Counted from the stretch's first letter, positions 1 to 6,721 are shown. The stretch is 10,594 nucleotides of DNA from Myxococcales bacterium UBA1203 (GCA_002309695.1 DBXV01000016.1:346760-357353); one strand, 5' to 3'. Notes: generated by a model not told the origin, from the letters alone. Numbers and translations: made by a program.

Positions 1-324
1 GAGGCCCCGTCTCTGGGCAAGCCGGTGATCGTCCTCAGGGAGAACACCGAGAGGCCCGAGGGGGTCAGGGCCGGCAACGCCGTTCTGGCGGGGACGGACG
101 AGGACCGCGTCTTCGGCGAGGCCATGGAGCTGCTGGAAGAGGTCGAGAAGAAGGGCCTCATGGCGGCCATCGGCGAGGCCAAATTCGGCGACATCGCCCG
201 CACTGAAACCGGCGGCAAGGGCCTCGACGGCGTGGCCGAGAAAGCGCCCGATTATTTCAATCCGCTTTTGGATATTTTGGAGAATCCCAAGCAGGGGCGC
301 ATTGGGCGGCCGGAAAAAGGGTAA
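1..324 (+). CDS. UDP-GlcNAc 2-epimerase C-terminal part joined to a lysine 5,6-aminomutase-like tail (partial, chimeric)
   Basis: The frame is open from the window's left edge, so the 5' end is missing. The first ~37 residues are the C-terminal signature of non-hydrolysing UDP-N-acetylglucosamine 2-epimerase (WecB/MnaA): EAPSLGKPVIVLRENTERPE, then an AG and GTDEDR segment. In that family the Thr-Glu-Arg-Pro stretch belongs to the nucleotide-sugar site, and the enzyme makes UDP-ManNAc for surface polysaccharide. From about nt 112 the expected ending (an NPYGDG-type motif and a short helix) is absent. Instead there is ELLEEVEKKG, GGKGLDGVAEKAPDYFNP and a final LLDILE, which resembles the extreme C-terminus of lysine 5,6-aminomutase alpha subunit (KamD: GGKGL-GVV-K-NYYNPF). 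Both halves share one uninterrupted frame with strongly GC-ending codons. It could be a genuine fusion, a recombination scar or an assembly join. Epimerase identity of the first part is firm; the aminomutase match is from memory of the family. Confidence 0.7.
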   Translation, partial: EAPSLGKPVIVLRENTERPEGVRAGNAVLAGTDEDRVFGEAMELLEEVEKKGLMAAIGEAKFGDIARTETGGKGLDGVAEKAPDYFNPLLDILENPKQGRIGRPEKG

Positions 325-520
325 GGGGAAAATACAAATTCGATAGTCCTGCGCACAATGCGTTCAAATGCGCTCAGCAGCATTTCTTCCATACAATGCA
401 CGGGTAATGCGGCATTATTTAGAAAACCGTCAATATTAACGGCCAGAGATGGATGGCCGCGAATATACGTTGCGCGGGCGGGGACATTTTCTGCCATGCC
501 AATACATTATTAAAACGCCA
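325..520. other. intergenic region with no supported gene
   Basis: This stretch between the chimeric epimerase frame and the C11 tract is less GC-rich than its flanks. A short leftward frame (497 to 252) runs through it into the end of the epimerase gene, but it has no ribosome binding site and no recognisable domain. I see no hairpin followed by a T run, so the terminator of the upstream gene is not evident. A TACATTAT element at about 503-510 is the only -10-like sequence near the exporter gene, and it has no convincing -35. Confidence 0.5.
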
Positions 521-537
521 TCCCCCCCCCCCTCTGA
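521..537 (+). repeat. left copy of a 17-bp inverted repeat T-C11-TCTGA
   Basis: The sequence is T, eleven C (522-532), then TCTGA. The identical 17 bases occur on the opposite strand at 3763-3779, so the two copies are inverted and bracket the exporter and PARG-like genes. The tract ends 26 bases before the exporter start codon, in its presumed leader. An in-frame TGA at 544-546 lies between the tract and that start, so slippage here cannot switch the exporter reading frame. It could still alter leader spacing or structure. Confidence 0.85.
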
Positions 538-558
538 ACCTTCTGAAAAGAGACCGCG

Positions 559-2328
559 TTGAACTTCTATCGCCGCCTGCTCGCTTTTGTCCGACCCTAC
601 CGCCTTCGCCTGGCAGCCGCCGTTCTGTCCTCGCTCTTTTTTGCCGCAGCAACGGCGCTCTACGCCTGGCTCATCGGCCCGCTTTTGAAGATGCTCCTGA
701 CGGGGGATGCACCCAGAGTGGCGGGCGGAAAATTTTTGGAGGGGCTGCCCAAAAAAGAACTTCTTCTGGCCCTGCCGCTGTGCCTCGTGGCGACCGCCGT
801 TTTGCGGGCCACGGCGCAGGCGCTCCAGACCTATCTGATGGAATCCACCGGGCAGCTCGTCATCGCGTCCATTCGCCGCGCGCTCTATGGCAAATTCATT
901 TCGCTGCCGCAGGCGTGGATGGACAAACAGCATTCCGGCGACCTGATTTCCCGCTTTTCGGCCAGCGTTCAGTCGGTGGAGCAGGCCCTGACTGTGGCTT
1001 TTTCGAGCTACGTCCGCGACACGCTGCAGGTTTTGGCGCTGATGGGCGTCTGCGCGTTCCTCGACTGGCGCCTGCTTCTGGCCGCTCTGGCCGCGGCGCC
1101 GGTGACGGTGACGGTGGTCCTCAAATTCGCCCAAAAGCTGCGCGTCGTGACGGTCCAGGGACAGGAGCTTCAGGGGCAGTTGTCCGGCCAGGTGGGTGAA
1201 GCTGTGGCCAATATCCGCATTGTTCAGGCCTTCAACGGGCAGCCTGGCGAGCTGGCGCGGTTCGACGCGGCGCAGGACCGCTATCTGGGCCTGATGAAGA
1301 CCTCCCATCTGCTGCGGGGTGCGTTTTCGCCGCTGGTCGAGATGCTGGGCGTCCTGGGCATCGCGGCGATGATTTTTTTCGCCGGGTCGTCGTGGGCGGG
1401 CGAGGACTTTGCCCCCGAGGCGCTGCTGTCGTTCCTCGCGGCGCTGATGCTGATGTATCGGCCGCTGAAAGAGCTGGCGCACACCGGGCAGCAGGTGGTC
1501 CAGGGGCAGGCGGGGGCGCAGCGCATTTTTGAGGTGCTGGACGCGCCGGACGCGCTCCCGGAACCGGCTTCTCCTGAAACCGCTGCCTTTGAATCATCCA
1601 TCGAGGTGCGGGATATTCTATTTTCTTACGATGGAACCGCTGAACACAGCATCCTGAAAAATCTTTCACTTAAAATTCCCAAAGGCAGCAGTCTGGCGGT
1701 GGTGGGAGGAAGCGGCTCAGGCAAGAGCACGCTGGCAGCCCTGCTGCTGCGCTTTTATGACCCTGTCTCGGGCGGCATTTTTCTCGACGGCAGGGACATC
1801 CGCGCCTTCCGCACAGAGGATTACCGACGGCTGATTGCCTATGTTCCGCAGGAGCCGGTGCTCTTCGCCGGCACGGTCGCGGACAATATAACGTGCGGCA
1901 AAAGCGGCTCATCTGAGCAGGAGATTTGGGAAGCCTTGAAGGCGGCGAATGCCTCGGAATTTGTTCAGGAGATGGGCGGACTTCAGGCGTCCATCGGCGA
2001 GCGCGGGCAGGGACTTTCGGGCGGTCAGCGCCAGCGCCTGGCCATCGCCAGAGCATTTTTGTCTCACGCCCCCATTATGCTGCTGGACGAAGCCACCAGC
2101 GCCCTGGACAACGCCTCGGAGCGCCTCGTTCAGTCGGGCTTGGACCGTCTGATGGCGGACAGAACAGCCATTGTCATTGCCCACCGTCTGACAACTGTCG
2201 AACACTGCGACGCCATTGCGGTCATGGAAAACGGCACTCTGAAAGAACTGGGCACTCATTCAGCGCTTCTGGCCCAAAATGGCCTCTACGCACGGCTGTG
2301 GCATACACAGATGAATGAGGGGGAATAA
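559..2328 (+). CDS. msbA: MsbA-family lipid ABC exporter (TMD-NBD half-transporter)
   Basis: This 589-residue protein has the length and order of a homodimeric type IV ABC exporter. Residues 1-320 form the membrane domain (hydrophobic stretches about 17-40, 70-88, 150-190, 260-302). The nucleotide-binding domain follows, with Walker A GGSGSGKST (383-391), Q-loop YVPQEP (Q431), signature LSGGQ (486-490), Walker B IMLLDE (506-511), D-loop SALD (514-517) and H-loop His542. No key residue is missing. The N-terminus (MNFYRRLLAFVRPYR) is typical of MsbA-like proteins, which flip lipid A core or related glycolipids across the inner membrane using ATP. The start is TTG at 559, preceded only by a weak purine stretch (GAAAAGAGA, 545-553); no ATG lies close by. 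The specific substrate is inferred, and a drug or other lipid exporter is possible. The C11 repeat lies just upstream, and the gene converges on the PARG-like gene with 39 bases between stops. Confidence 0.88.
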   Translation: MNFYRRLLAFVRPYRLRLAAAVLSSLFFAAATALYAWLIGPLLKMLLTGDAPRVAGGKFLEGLPKKELLLALPLCLVATAVLRATAQALQTYLMESTGQLVIASIRRALYGKFISLPQAWMDKQHSGDLISRFSASVQSVEQALTVAFSSYVRDTLQVLALMGVCAFLDWRLLLAALAAAPVTVTVVLKFAQKLRVVTVQGQELQGQLSGQVGEAVANIRIVQAFNGQPGELARFDAAQDRYLGLMKTSHLLRGAFSPLVEMLGVLGIAAMIFFAGSSWAGEDFAPEALLSFLAALMLMYRPLKELAHTGQQVVQGQAGAQRIFEVLDAPDALPEPASPETAAFESSIEVRDILFSYDGTAEHSILKNLSLKIPKGSSLAVVGGSGSGKSTLAALLLRFYDPVSGGIFLDGRDIRAFRTEDYRRLIAYVPQEPVLFAGTVADNITCGKSGSSEQEIWEALKAANASEFVQEMGGLQASIGERGQGLSGGQRQRLAIARAFLSHAPIMLLDEATSALDNASERLVQSGLDRLMADRTAIVIAHRLTTVEHCDAIAVMENGTLKELGTHSALLAQNGLYARLWHTQMNEGE

Positions 2329-2367
2329 GAGGGGCACATCGGAAGATACTTTAACAAATCTCCCCTC

Positions 2368-3411
2368 TCAATTTCCGTCGCTCATTCCCCAGAAGTATTT
2401 TTGCCGCAATAAAAAATTCACAGTATTCCCAAATGTAAAATCATTCAATTCCAGAAACATTTTTAATTTATTTTCTGCCCGTTTCAGGATTTCAGGATCA
2501 ATTCCGTGAAAAACAATCTCAGAAATCCCCACGGCGCTCGCGGCAATGAGCTGAACAATATACATAAATTCTTTATTGCCGCCAAAGGCGCCGCAGCCCC
2601 AGTTGCCCGTGTGAATGGCAGCATCCTTTTGTTCATTCAAAGCGATTTTGGCCGCCTGCGCAAAACCTGCGAGCGCCGCCTTGAGCGTATATTCAATGTC
2701 TGCCTTTGAATACTCGCCGGAGGAATATCCGAAGGCTGCAATGGCCAGGATGTTTGTTTTTATATTATCCTCAACGACTTTGAGTCCCGCGTCCACAGCC
2801 TCCTGATGCGCGTTTTTGAAATGATTGCCATAGATATTGGCCATTGTGCCGTCGGCGAGCCTGGGGCGCGTATTGACCGAAATCCACTGCGGAACATTTT
2901 CGACCAGAATGGGCGTCGGCACCGGGGACGGAGCATGGCGATGATATTCCGTCATCGTGCATGGATAAAATGTATCGTCATCCTCGCCCGCATGCTGCTC
3001 CATATAATCCCTGAGCGCGCAAAGCAGCGGATGCTCCAGCGTCTGTATTTCATCCTGGGCAAAAAGGGTTGAATTCCAAAAGGCAAAGACATTCGGATCT
3101 GCGAAATTCAGATACCAAACGGAACGCCGCGGCGAGGATGTGTCCGCCGCATAATTGAAATAGCCATCCTCTGTTTTAATTTGAATATCGTGATTTTTGA
3201 ATTGGAGGTTATTGTTTTCAATGCTGCCAAATTCAAATGTGCACCTCGTCACGCAGAGCTGCCCCTCCGTATTTTTGTGAACTTGAAGCGCTTTCTCAAA
3301 AATATCACGCTTCCGCTTCATACTGAAACACGGCAGATGATGTATCAAAAGCTCCTGATATGAGAGCGTTTTTGCACAAAGAGTTCGCAGAAAGTTAGAA
3401 TCCGTCCACAT
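2368..3411 (-). CDS. divergent poly(ADP-ribose) glycohydrolase (PARG)-like macrodomain protein
   Basis: The 347-residue product carries TGNWGCGAFGG (268-278), which matches the characteristic PARG segment. About 150 residues earlier is LNFADPNVFAFWNSTLF (101-117) followed by AQDEI (118-122). This aligns without gaps to the PARG signature, DFAN...GGG...QEEI. The GGG diphosphate loop reads FAF (109-111) and QEE reads QDE (119-121); the second acidic residue, the catalytic Glu in PARG, is kept as E121. PARG removes ADP-ribose from proteins through a macrodomain fold. Whether this protein still hydrolyses, only binds, or acts on another ADP-ribose compound cannot be told from sequence. No signal peptide or membrane segment is seen, so a cytosolic or delivered protein is likely. 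I chose ATG 3411 because GAGGAGA sits 7 bases upstream; the frame extends 20 codons further, but those encode the (AT)9 tract. The gene is AT-rich, unlike the exporter and the rightward cluster, suggesting transfer. No ADP-ribosyltransferase gene is visible nearby. Confidence 0.72.
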   Translation of the reverse strand: MWTDSNFLRTLCAKTLSYQELLIHHLPCFSMKRKRDIFEKALQVHKNTEGQLCVTRCTFEFGSIENNNLQFKNHDIQIKTEDGYFNYAADTSSPRRSVWYLNFADPNVFAFWNSTLFAQDEIQTLEHPLLCALRDYMEQHAGEDDDTFYPCTMTEYHRHAPSPVPTPILVENVPQWISVNTRPRLADGTMANIYGNHFKNAHQEAVDAGLKVVEDNIKTNILAIAAFGYSSGEYSKADIEYTLKAALAGFAQAAKIALNEQKDAAIHTGNWGCGAFGGNKEFMYIVQLIAASAVGISEIVFHGIDPEILKRAENKLKMFLELNDFTFGNTVNFLLRQKYFWGMSDGN

Positions 3412-3439
3412 AATAGAGTCTCCTCTGATGTATATCAGC

Positions 3440-3457
3440 ATATATATATATATATAT
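3440..3457. repeat. (AT)9 dinucleotide repeat upstream of the PARG-like gene
   Basis: Nine perfect AT units lie 29-46 bases upstream of the chosen PARG-like start codon, between its putative -10 element and its Shine-Dalgarno site. Such repeats can change length by slippage and can melt easily. If slippage occurs it would alter leader length rather than reading frame. Confidence 0.85.
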
Positions 3458-3488
3458 GCATTAATGCACATTGTCTCTGAACAGACAA
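3457..3488 (-). promoter_or_regulatory. candidate promoter and palindromic operator of the PARG-like gene
   Basis: On the minus strand TTGTCT (3488-3483) and ATTAAT (3465-3460) are separated by 17 bases, each matching 4 of 6 consensus positions for a sigma-70 promoter. The region also holds two dyads: TTGTCT-CTGAAC-AGACAA (3471-3488), with perfect 6-bp arms covering the -35, and the perfect 12-bp palindrome TGCATTAATGCA (3457-3468) covering the -10. A dimeric repressor binding either dyad would block the promoter. Dyads and spacing are seen; the regulatory role is inferred. Confidence 0.4.
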
Positions 3489-3626
3489 CTTTAATTTGGG
3501 AATTATCCAGATGAGTATACCAAGTTATAGTCAGGACTAATTTGTGACGTTTTGTTTCTAAATCAAAGTCTCGTCCAGTTTATACAACACTTACCCCGAC
3601 TAATCTGGAGTCAGACCCGCTCCAAC

Positions 3627-3675
3627 AAATAAGCCCTTCCCCCATGCTGCTTGCGTCCAAGGGGAGGGCTTATTT
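3627..3675 (-). terminator. strong, probably bidirectional, intrinsic terminator
   Basis: The arms are AAATAAGCCCTTCCCC (3627-3642) and GGGGAGGGCTTATTT (3661-3675). They pair over 15 bp with a single bulged base around an 18-base loop. On the plus strand the hairpin is followed by ATTTTTATG; on the minus strand the arm itself ends in TTATTT. It lies about 130 bases after the sulfatase stop codon, so leftward sulfatase transcription should end here before reaching the PARG-like gene. The plus-strand T run suggests it also works rightward, although no rightward gene ends there. Confidence 0.7.
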
Positions 3676-3762
3676 ATTTTTATGCAGCCCTAAATTCAGG
3701 CGCTATACAATCGCTTGAATCTCCGTATTTACTTTGATAGCGTTTTAAGGTCTTATAACTCG

Positions 3763-3779
3763 TCAGAGGGGGGGGGGGA
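3763..3779 (-). repeat. right copy of the 17-bp inverted repeat T-C11-TCTGA
   Basis: On the plus strand this reads TCAGA, eleven G (3768-3778), A; on the minus strand it is identical to 521-537. It sits about 28 bases downstream of the sulfatase stop codon and outside any coding frame. Sequence identity ends abruptly on both sides of the 17 bases. Confidence 0.85.
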
Positions 3780-3807
3780 GCATTTGGGAACCCTATTGAT
3801 AAACTTA

Positions 3808-5688
3808 TTACGGTAATTCCGGCCTCGGTTGATATTCGTTGCGATAATCAAGAAGCATTTTCACGTAAACCCAGCCAATTTCATTTGAATCCGCAAAGCC
3901 TGTTCCCAAAGATACTCCACTATCGCACGAAAACAGCATATTTTCATGATTTTTAACAATCAAAAATTCATCTTTGCCTCCTGATGCAATGTTAATAAAA
4001 CTGAATCCTTCAGGTTCATTGAAAATATCCCGGCTAAACGGCAGAGCATCTGGGTCAAATCCCAGCTGATGGAGCAATGTGGCGGCAATATCAATCTGTG
4101 ATCCCTGAGCATCAATTCGTTCGGGATTTTTAATCATGCCCCCCAGCCAAAGCATGGGAATTTGATGGCGGCGATAATCTTCCGGCGGATATTCAGAACC
4201 GTGCCGCCCGTGATCCGCGACAAAGATGACAAGTGTATTATCCCAAATGGGACTATTTTGAAGATTTTTTATGAATTTTCCAAACGAATAATCGGCATAT
4301 GAAATACCGCAGGCCGTTGCCATGTCCATTCCCGCGGGAATTATTTTTACCGGACAGCGGAAATTTTCAGGAAGTGCAAAAGGCAGATGGTTTGAAAGTG
4401 TGAGTAAAATATCGAAAAAAGGCTTTTCTCCCACCTCATGCTCCAAAATATTTTTTAGTGCCACGTCAAAAAATGTATCGTCATAAACTCCCCAGGGGGA
4501 CTTCTCAATCACTGTATTATAAAGACTGTTCAGCGTGTGCACGCCGGTAAACCCTATGTCATCAAACACAAGCATGTTGTTACCAATAAAATTGGCTTCT
4601 CCGCCGTAGTAAAAATTAGTTGAATACCCCTGTGTTTTCAGAATTTTGACGAGGTTATTTGGATGATCTGAATATGTCATGGAAAGAGGAAAAGCTGTAA
4701 TAATGGACCTGAGGGCGCCTCGTGTTCCACATGTCGAAGCATAAAAATTAGTAAAAAGCATTCCTTGCGCGGACAGAACATCAAAGCTCGGTGTTAGCGA
4801 GTTAGAATTATTGTTTTGCTTGGACAGTACCCCAATGATATCAGAGGAAAAACTTTCGCTAAGCACCAAAATAACATTCGGTCGCGACTTTTCCGCAATG
4901 ATATGTCGACGGATGTTGACATGCTTCTGAAGGATGCTGTTTGGCGGTATAGTCTTGTTTAATGAAGGATATTTGCACTCCGAAAATTTTCGGATGGTGG
5001 GGAGAACATGGTTAAGAAAGTTATATAGCGGATTTTCTCTTCCTCGGATGCAAAACATAATATCCGCACTTTGGTATCCCATAGCAAAATCCCAAAAGCC
5101 ATTCGCCCCAGTATAAGGGAAGAAAAATAAGACTCCGCAGGCGGGCAAAATGTACATGGGCACAAGAAGCAGAGCCTCACCCCTGTTTTTTTCAGGCCCC
5201 TGCAGCTCGCGAATGCCTGGAAAAATGCCTTTATATAGAATCAAAGATAAAACAGCCAGCGAGGGGACAAGCAGGACTAGAATCTGGATGAACAAACTGA
5301 TGGAGAAATTTGCCGTAATTTCGCCGAAGTGCTGAACCATTCGCAGCGCACTGCCGTTGAATCTGTTTCCCCACTGCATAAACAGGAGAATATCGGCAGT
5401 ATGAATGACGCATATTAAAATTGAAACTACTGCAAGATACACCTTGAGAAGCTTTCGAAATTTTATAGTAAACGGCTGAAGACAAATAATAAAACCTGGG
5501 ATTAATGTCAGCGCCAGCGAGGTCATAATATCAAGCGGGCAGCTCCAGAAGATCAGATTCCCAATTATTTCACTGTTGAACGTTTTTGCCCGTGAATGGT
5601 TGAAAAGAAAGAACAGTCCCCTGTGAAAAAAAGAGATAAGGTAAAAGTAAGAAAAAATTCCTGCCAGCATTTTTGAGCGCTGAAACAT
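3808..5688 (-). CDS. membrane-anchored sulfatase-fold transferase, LTA synthase/MdoB type
   Basis: The 626-residue product begins with several membrane segments (in this numbering about 7-30, 48-70, 80-105, 128-152 and 172-191), followed by a large extracytoplasmic sulfatase-fold domain. Landmarks are NVILVLSESFSSDIIG (Glu278, first metal ligand), STCGTRGALRS (Thr322, likely nucleophile) and FVADHGRHG (Asp492, His493, metal site). This is the plan of lipoteichoic acid synthase and the phosphoglycerol or phosphoethanolamine transferases, which move phospho-head-groups from phospholipids onto glycans or lipids outside the inner membrane. The exact donor and acceptor are not determined. The start is ATG 5688, with AGGAA about 9 bases upstream; an in-frame GTG at 5721 would add 11 residues but lacks a close ribosome binding site. 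The gene is AT-rich compared with its right-hand neighbours. It follows the DUF167 gene in the same direction after a 57-base AT-rich gap and ends before the hairpin at 3627-3675. Confidence 0.82.
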   Translation of the reverse strand: MFQRSKMLAGIFSYFYLISFFHRGLFFLFNHSRAKTFNSEIIGNLIFWSCPLDIMTSLALTLIPGFIICLQPFTIKFRKLLKVYLAVVSILICVIHTADILLFMQWGNRFNGSALRMVQHFGEITANFSISLFIQILVLLVPSLAVLSLILYKGIFPGIRELQGPEKNRGEALLLVPMYILPACGVLFFFPYTGANGFWDFAMGYQSADIMFCIRGRENPLYNFLNHVLPTIRKFSECKYPSLNKTIPPNSILQKHVNIRRHIIAEKSRPNVILVLSESFSSDIIGVLSKQNNNSNSLTPSFDVLSAQGMLFTNFYASTCGTRGALRSIITAFPLSMTYSDHPNNLVKILKTQGYSTNFYYGGEANFIGNNMLVFDDIGFTGVHTLNSLYNTVIEKSPWGVYDDTFFDVALKNILEHEVGEKPFFDILLTLSNHLPFALPENFRCPVKIIPAGMDMATACGISYADYSFGKFIKNLQNSPIWDNTLVIFVADHGRHGSEYPPEDYRRHQIPMLWLGGMIKNPERIDAQGSQIDIAATLLHQLGFDPDALPFSRDIFNEPEGFSFINIASGGKDEFLIVKNHENMLFSCDSGVSLGTGFADSNEIGWVYVKMLLDYRNEYQPRPELP

Positions 5689-5745
5689 GAATGTATTTCC
5701 TGTCGCTTTAATTCCGAACACTTATTTTATTGTTCCAAAATCCTT

Positions 5746-6048
5746 TTATTTTTCAACAGACTTCATCCTCCCCCCCGCTGTCTCCGCTGTCACCCCCATG
5801 AGTCGGACGCGCTTTCTTCGTCCCGTTTCCCCTGAAATCAGCGAAACATTTCTTTTGGGGATGCCCAAAATATCGGCCAGCCAGCGGATCAGCTCCTCGT
5901 TGGCGGCGCCATCCACCGGCGGCGCGGCCAGGCGGATTTTGAGACGGCCGTCATGCTCGCCGACGGCCTCTGTTTTGGAGGCCCGGGGCTGAATCAAAAG
6001 CTCCGCCTCGCAGCCGCCGGCAATGTCGCGAAGATAGGGCGCAGCCAT
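5746..6048 (-). CDS. yggU: DUF167 (YggU family) protein
   Basis: This 100-residue protein is a full-length member of the small DUF167/YggU family. It shows the family core ELLIQPRASKTEAVGEHDG, the central IRLAAPPVDGAANEELI and the following helix with LGIPKRNVSLISGETGRRK. The biochemical role of the family is unknown, though structures show a compact alpha/beta fold. I chose ATG 6048 because AAAGGGA lies 7 bases upstream; an earlier in-frame ATG at 6075 lacks a ribosome binding site and would overlap divIVA by 23 bases. With the chosen start only 4 bases separate it from the divIVA stop, so the two are almost certainly co-transcribed, and translation may be coupled. A C7 run (5770-5776) lies near its 3' end. 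Confidence 0.88.
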   Translation of the reverse strand: MAAPYLRDIAGGCEAELLIQPRASKTEAVGEHDGRLKIRLAAPPVDGAANEELIRWLADILGIPKRNVSLISGETGRRKRVRLMGVTAETAGGRMKSVEK

Positions 6049-6052
6049 CAAT

Positions 6053-6658
6053 TCATCCCTTTTTGTCTGTATCATTCTGAACAGCAGACATGGACGCGTT
6101 TGAGGGGGCAGAGGAGGGGATACCGGAAATGCGCGCTGAAATACCCTGCATCGGCGGCATGGAGCCCGTCATTGCGCCGGAAATCGACGCCTCGACGCTG
6201 ATTTGCGGATCGCTGGTCCGTGTAGCTGCCAGAAGTTTCAGGTGGCTCGTCAGCAGACTCTCCAGCTGTGACTCAAATTGAAGCCGCTGGCGCTTCAATT
6301 CATTGATGTCATCCACAATCTGAATGAGCCGGGCATTGGCATTGGCGACAATTTTCTCGGACATCAGCTCGGCCTCAGCCAGCTTGAGGTCGGACTCCTT
6401 GCGGGCGCCTTCCTTCATCTCCTCGCCGATGCGCTGGGCGGCCATCAGCGTCTCCTGGAGGGTCTTTTCCCTGGAGCGGTGCTCCTCCAGCTCGCGGCTG
6501 GCCGCCTCGAGAGATTCCGTCAGCGCCTGATTTTCACGCACCAGCGCTTCATAGGCGTCAGCGACCTCTTCGAGAAAGGTCTTCACCTCGTCCGGGGCCT
6601 CGCCCCGCAGACTCTTTTGAAACTGCTTCTGCCGAATATCTCTTGCGGTGATTTTCAT
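6053..6658 (-). CDS. divIVA: DivIVA-domain coiled-coil protein
   Basis: The N-terminus (MKITARDIRQKQFQKSLRG, then DEVKTFLEEVADAY) is the classical DivIVA lipid-binding domain, with the family's I-x-x-x-D-I-R-x-K-x-F start and DEV-x-x-FL helix. A long charged coiled coil follows (about residues 28-142). A low-complexity Ser/Met/Pro/Ala-rich tail (about 148-195) ends in DKKG. DivIVA proteins oligomerise at curved membrane regions and recruit division or polar-growth factors; the function in Gram-negative lineages is less well known. Length (201 aa) is normal. The ATG is preceded by AAGGG about 10 bases upstream. It is followed directly by the DUF167 gene. Identity is firm; the cellular role is inferred. 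Confidence 0.88.
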   Translation of the reverse strand: MKITARDIRQKQFQKSLRGEAPDEVKTFLEEVADAYEALVRENQALTESLEAASRELEEHRSREKTLQETLMAAQRIGEEMKEGARKESDLKLAEAELMSEKIVANANARLIQIVDDINELKRQRLQFESQLESLLTSHLKLLAATRTSDPQISVEASISGAMTGSMPPMQGISARISGIPSSAPSNASMSAVQNDTDKKG

Positions 6659-6721
6659 GGGGTGCGCCCTTCAGACGACACTGTTCCGGAAAATTTCCCC
6701 CGTCGCTTCCTGTCATGAAGT

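Larger units (their letters stand above)
3412..3807. other. intergenic region between the PARG-like and sulfatase genes
   Basis: This ~400-base, AT-rich gap holds no credible gene. From right to left it contains the G11/C11 inverted repeat copy (3763-3779), a strong hairpin (3627-3675), a small dyad TAGTC-AG-GACTA (3528-3539), the operator-like dyads (3457-3488) and the (AT)9 tract. It serves as the 3' region of the sulfatase gene and the 5' region of the PARG-like gene. A short untranslated RNA reading rightward into the hairpin is possible, but I could not find a convincing promoter for one. Confidence 0.5.

Noticed and set aside
252..497. Leftward 81-residue frame through the intergenic region into the epimerase gene end
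   Set aside because: The N-terminal half looks protein-like, but there is no ribosome binding site or recognisable family, and it overlaps the well-supported epimerase frame. A decayed gene remnant remains possible.
521..561. Phase-variable reading-frame switch of the exporter by C11 slippage
   Set aside because: An in-frame TGA at 544-546 lies between the tract and the start codon, so no tract length could fuse an upstream start to the exporter frame.
436..1482. Long leftward 348-residue frame opposite the exporter gene
   Set aside because: Its composition (Arg, Gln, His and Gly heavy, low complexity) is typical of an antisense shadow of a GC-rich gene, and the exporter on the plus strand has all its motifs.
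3412..3471. Upstream start for the PARG-like protein adding 20 residues
   Set aside because: The extra residues are encoded by the (AT)9 tract (Tyr-Ile repeats), and no ribosome binding site precedes it, while ATG 3411 has GAGGAGA at 7 bases.
3489..3675. Rightward small RNA ending at the strong hairpin
   Set aside because: No convincing plus-strand promoter could be found at correct spacing; the hairpin is explained as the sulfatase terminator.
521..3779. Insertion sequence or transposon with the C11 repeats as terminal inverted repeats
   Set aside because: No transposase or recombinase frame is present in the bracketed segment, and I saw no target-site duplication outside the 17-bp copies. 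A repeat-mediated event is still possible and is reported as a finding.
5689..5721. GTG start at 5721 for the sulfatase
   Set aside because: No ribosome binding site lies at normal spacing; ATG 5688 has AGGAA about 9 bases upstream.
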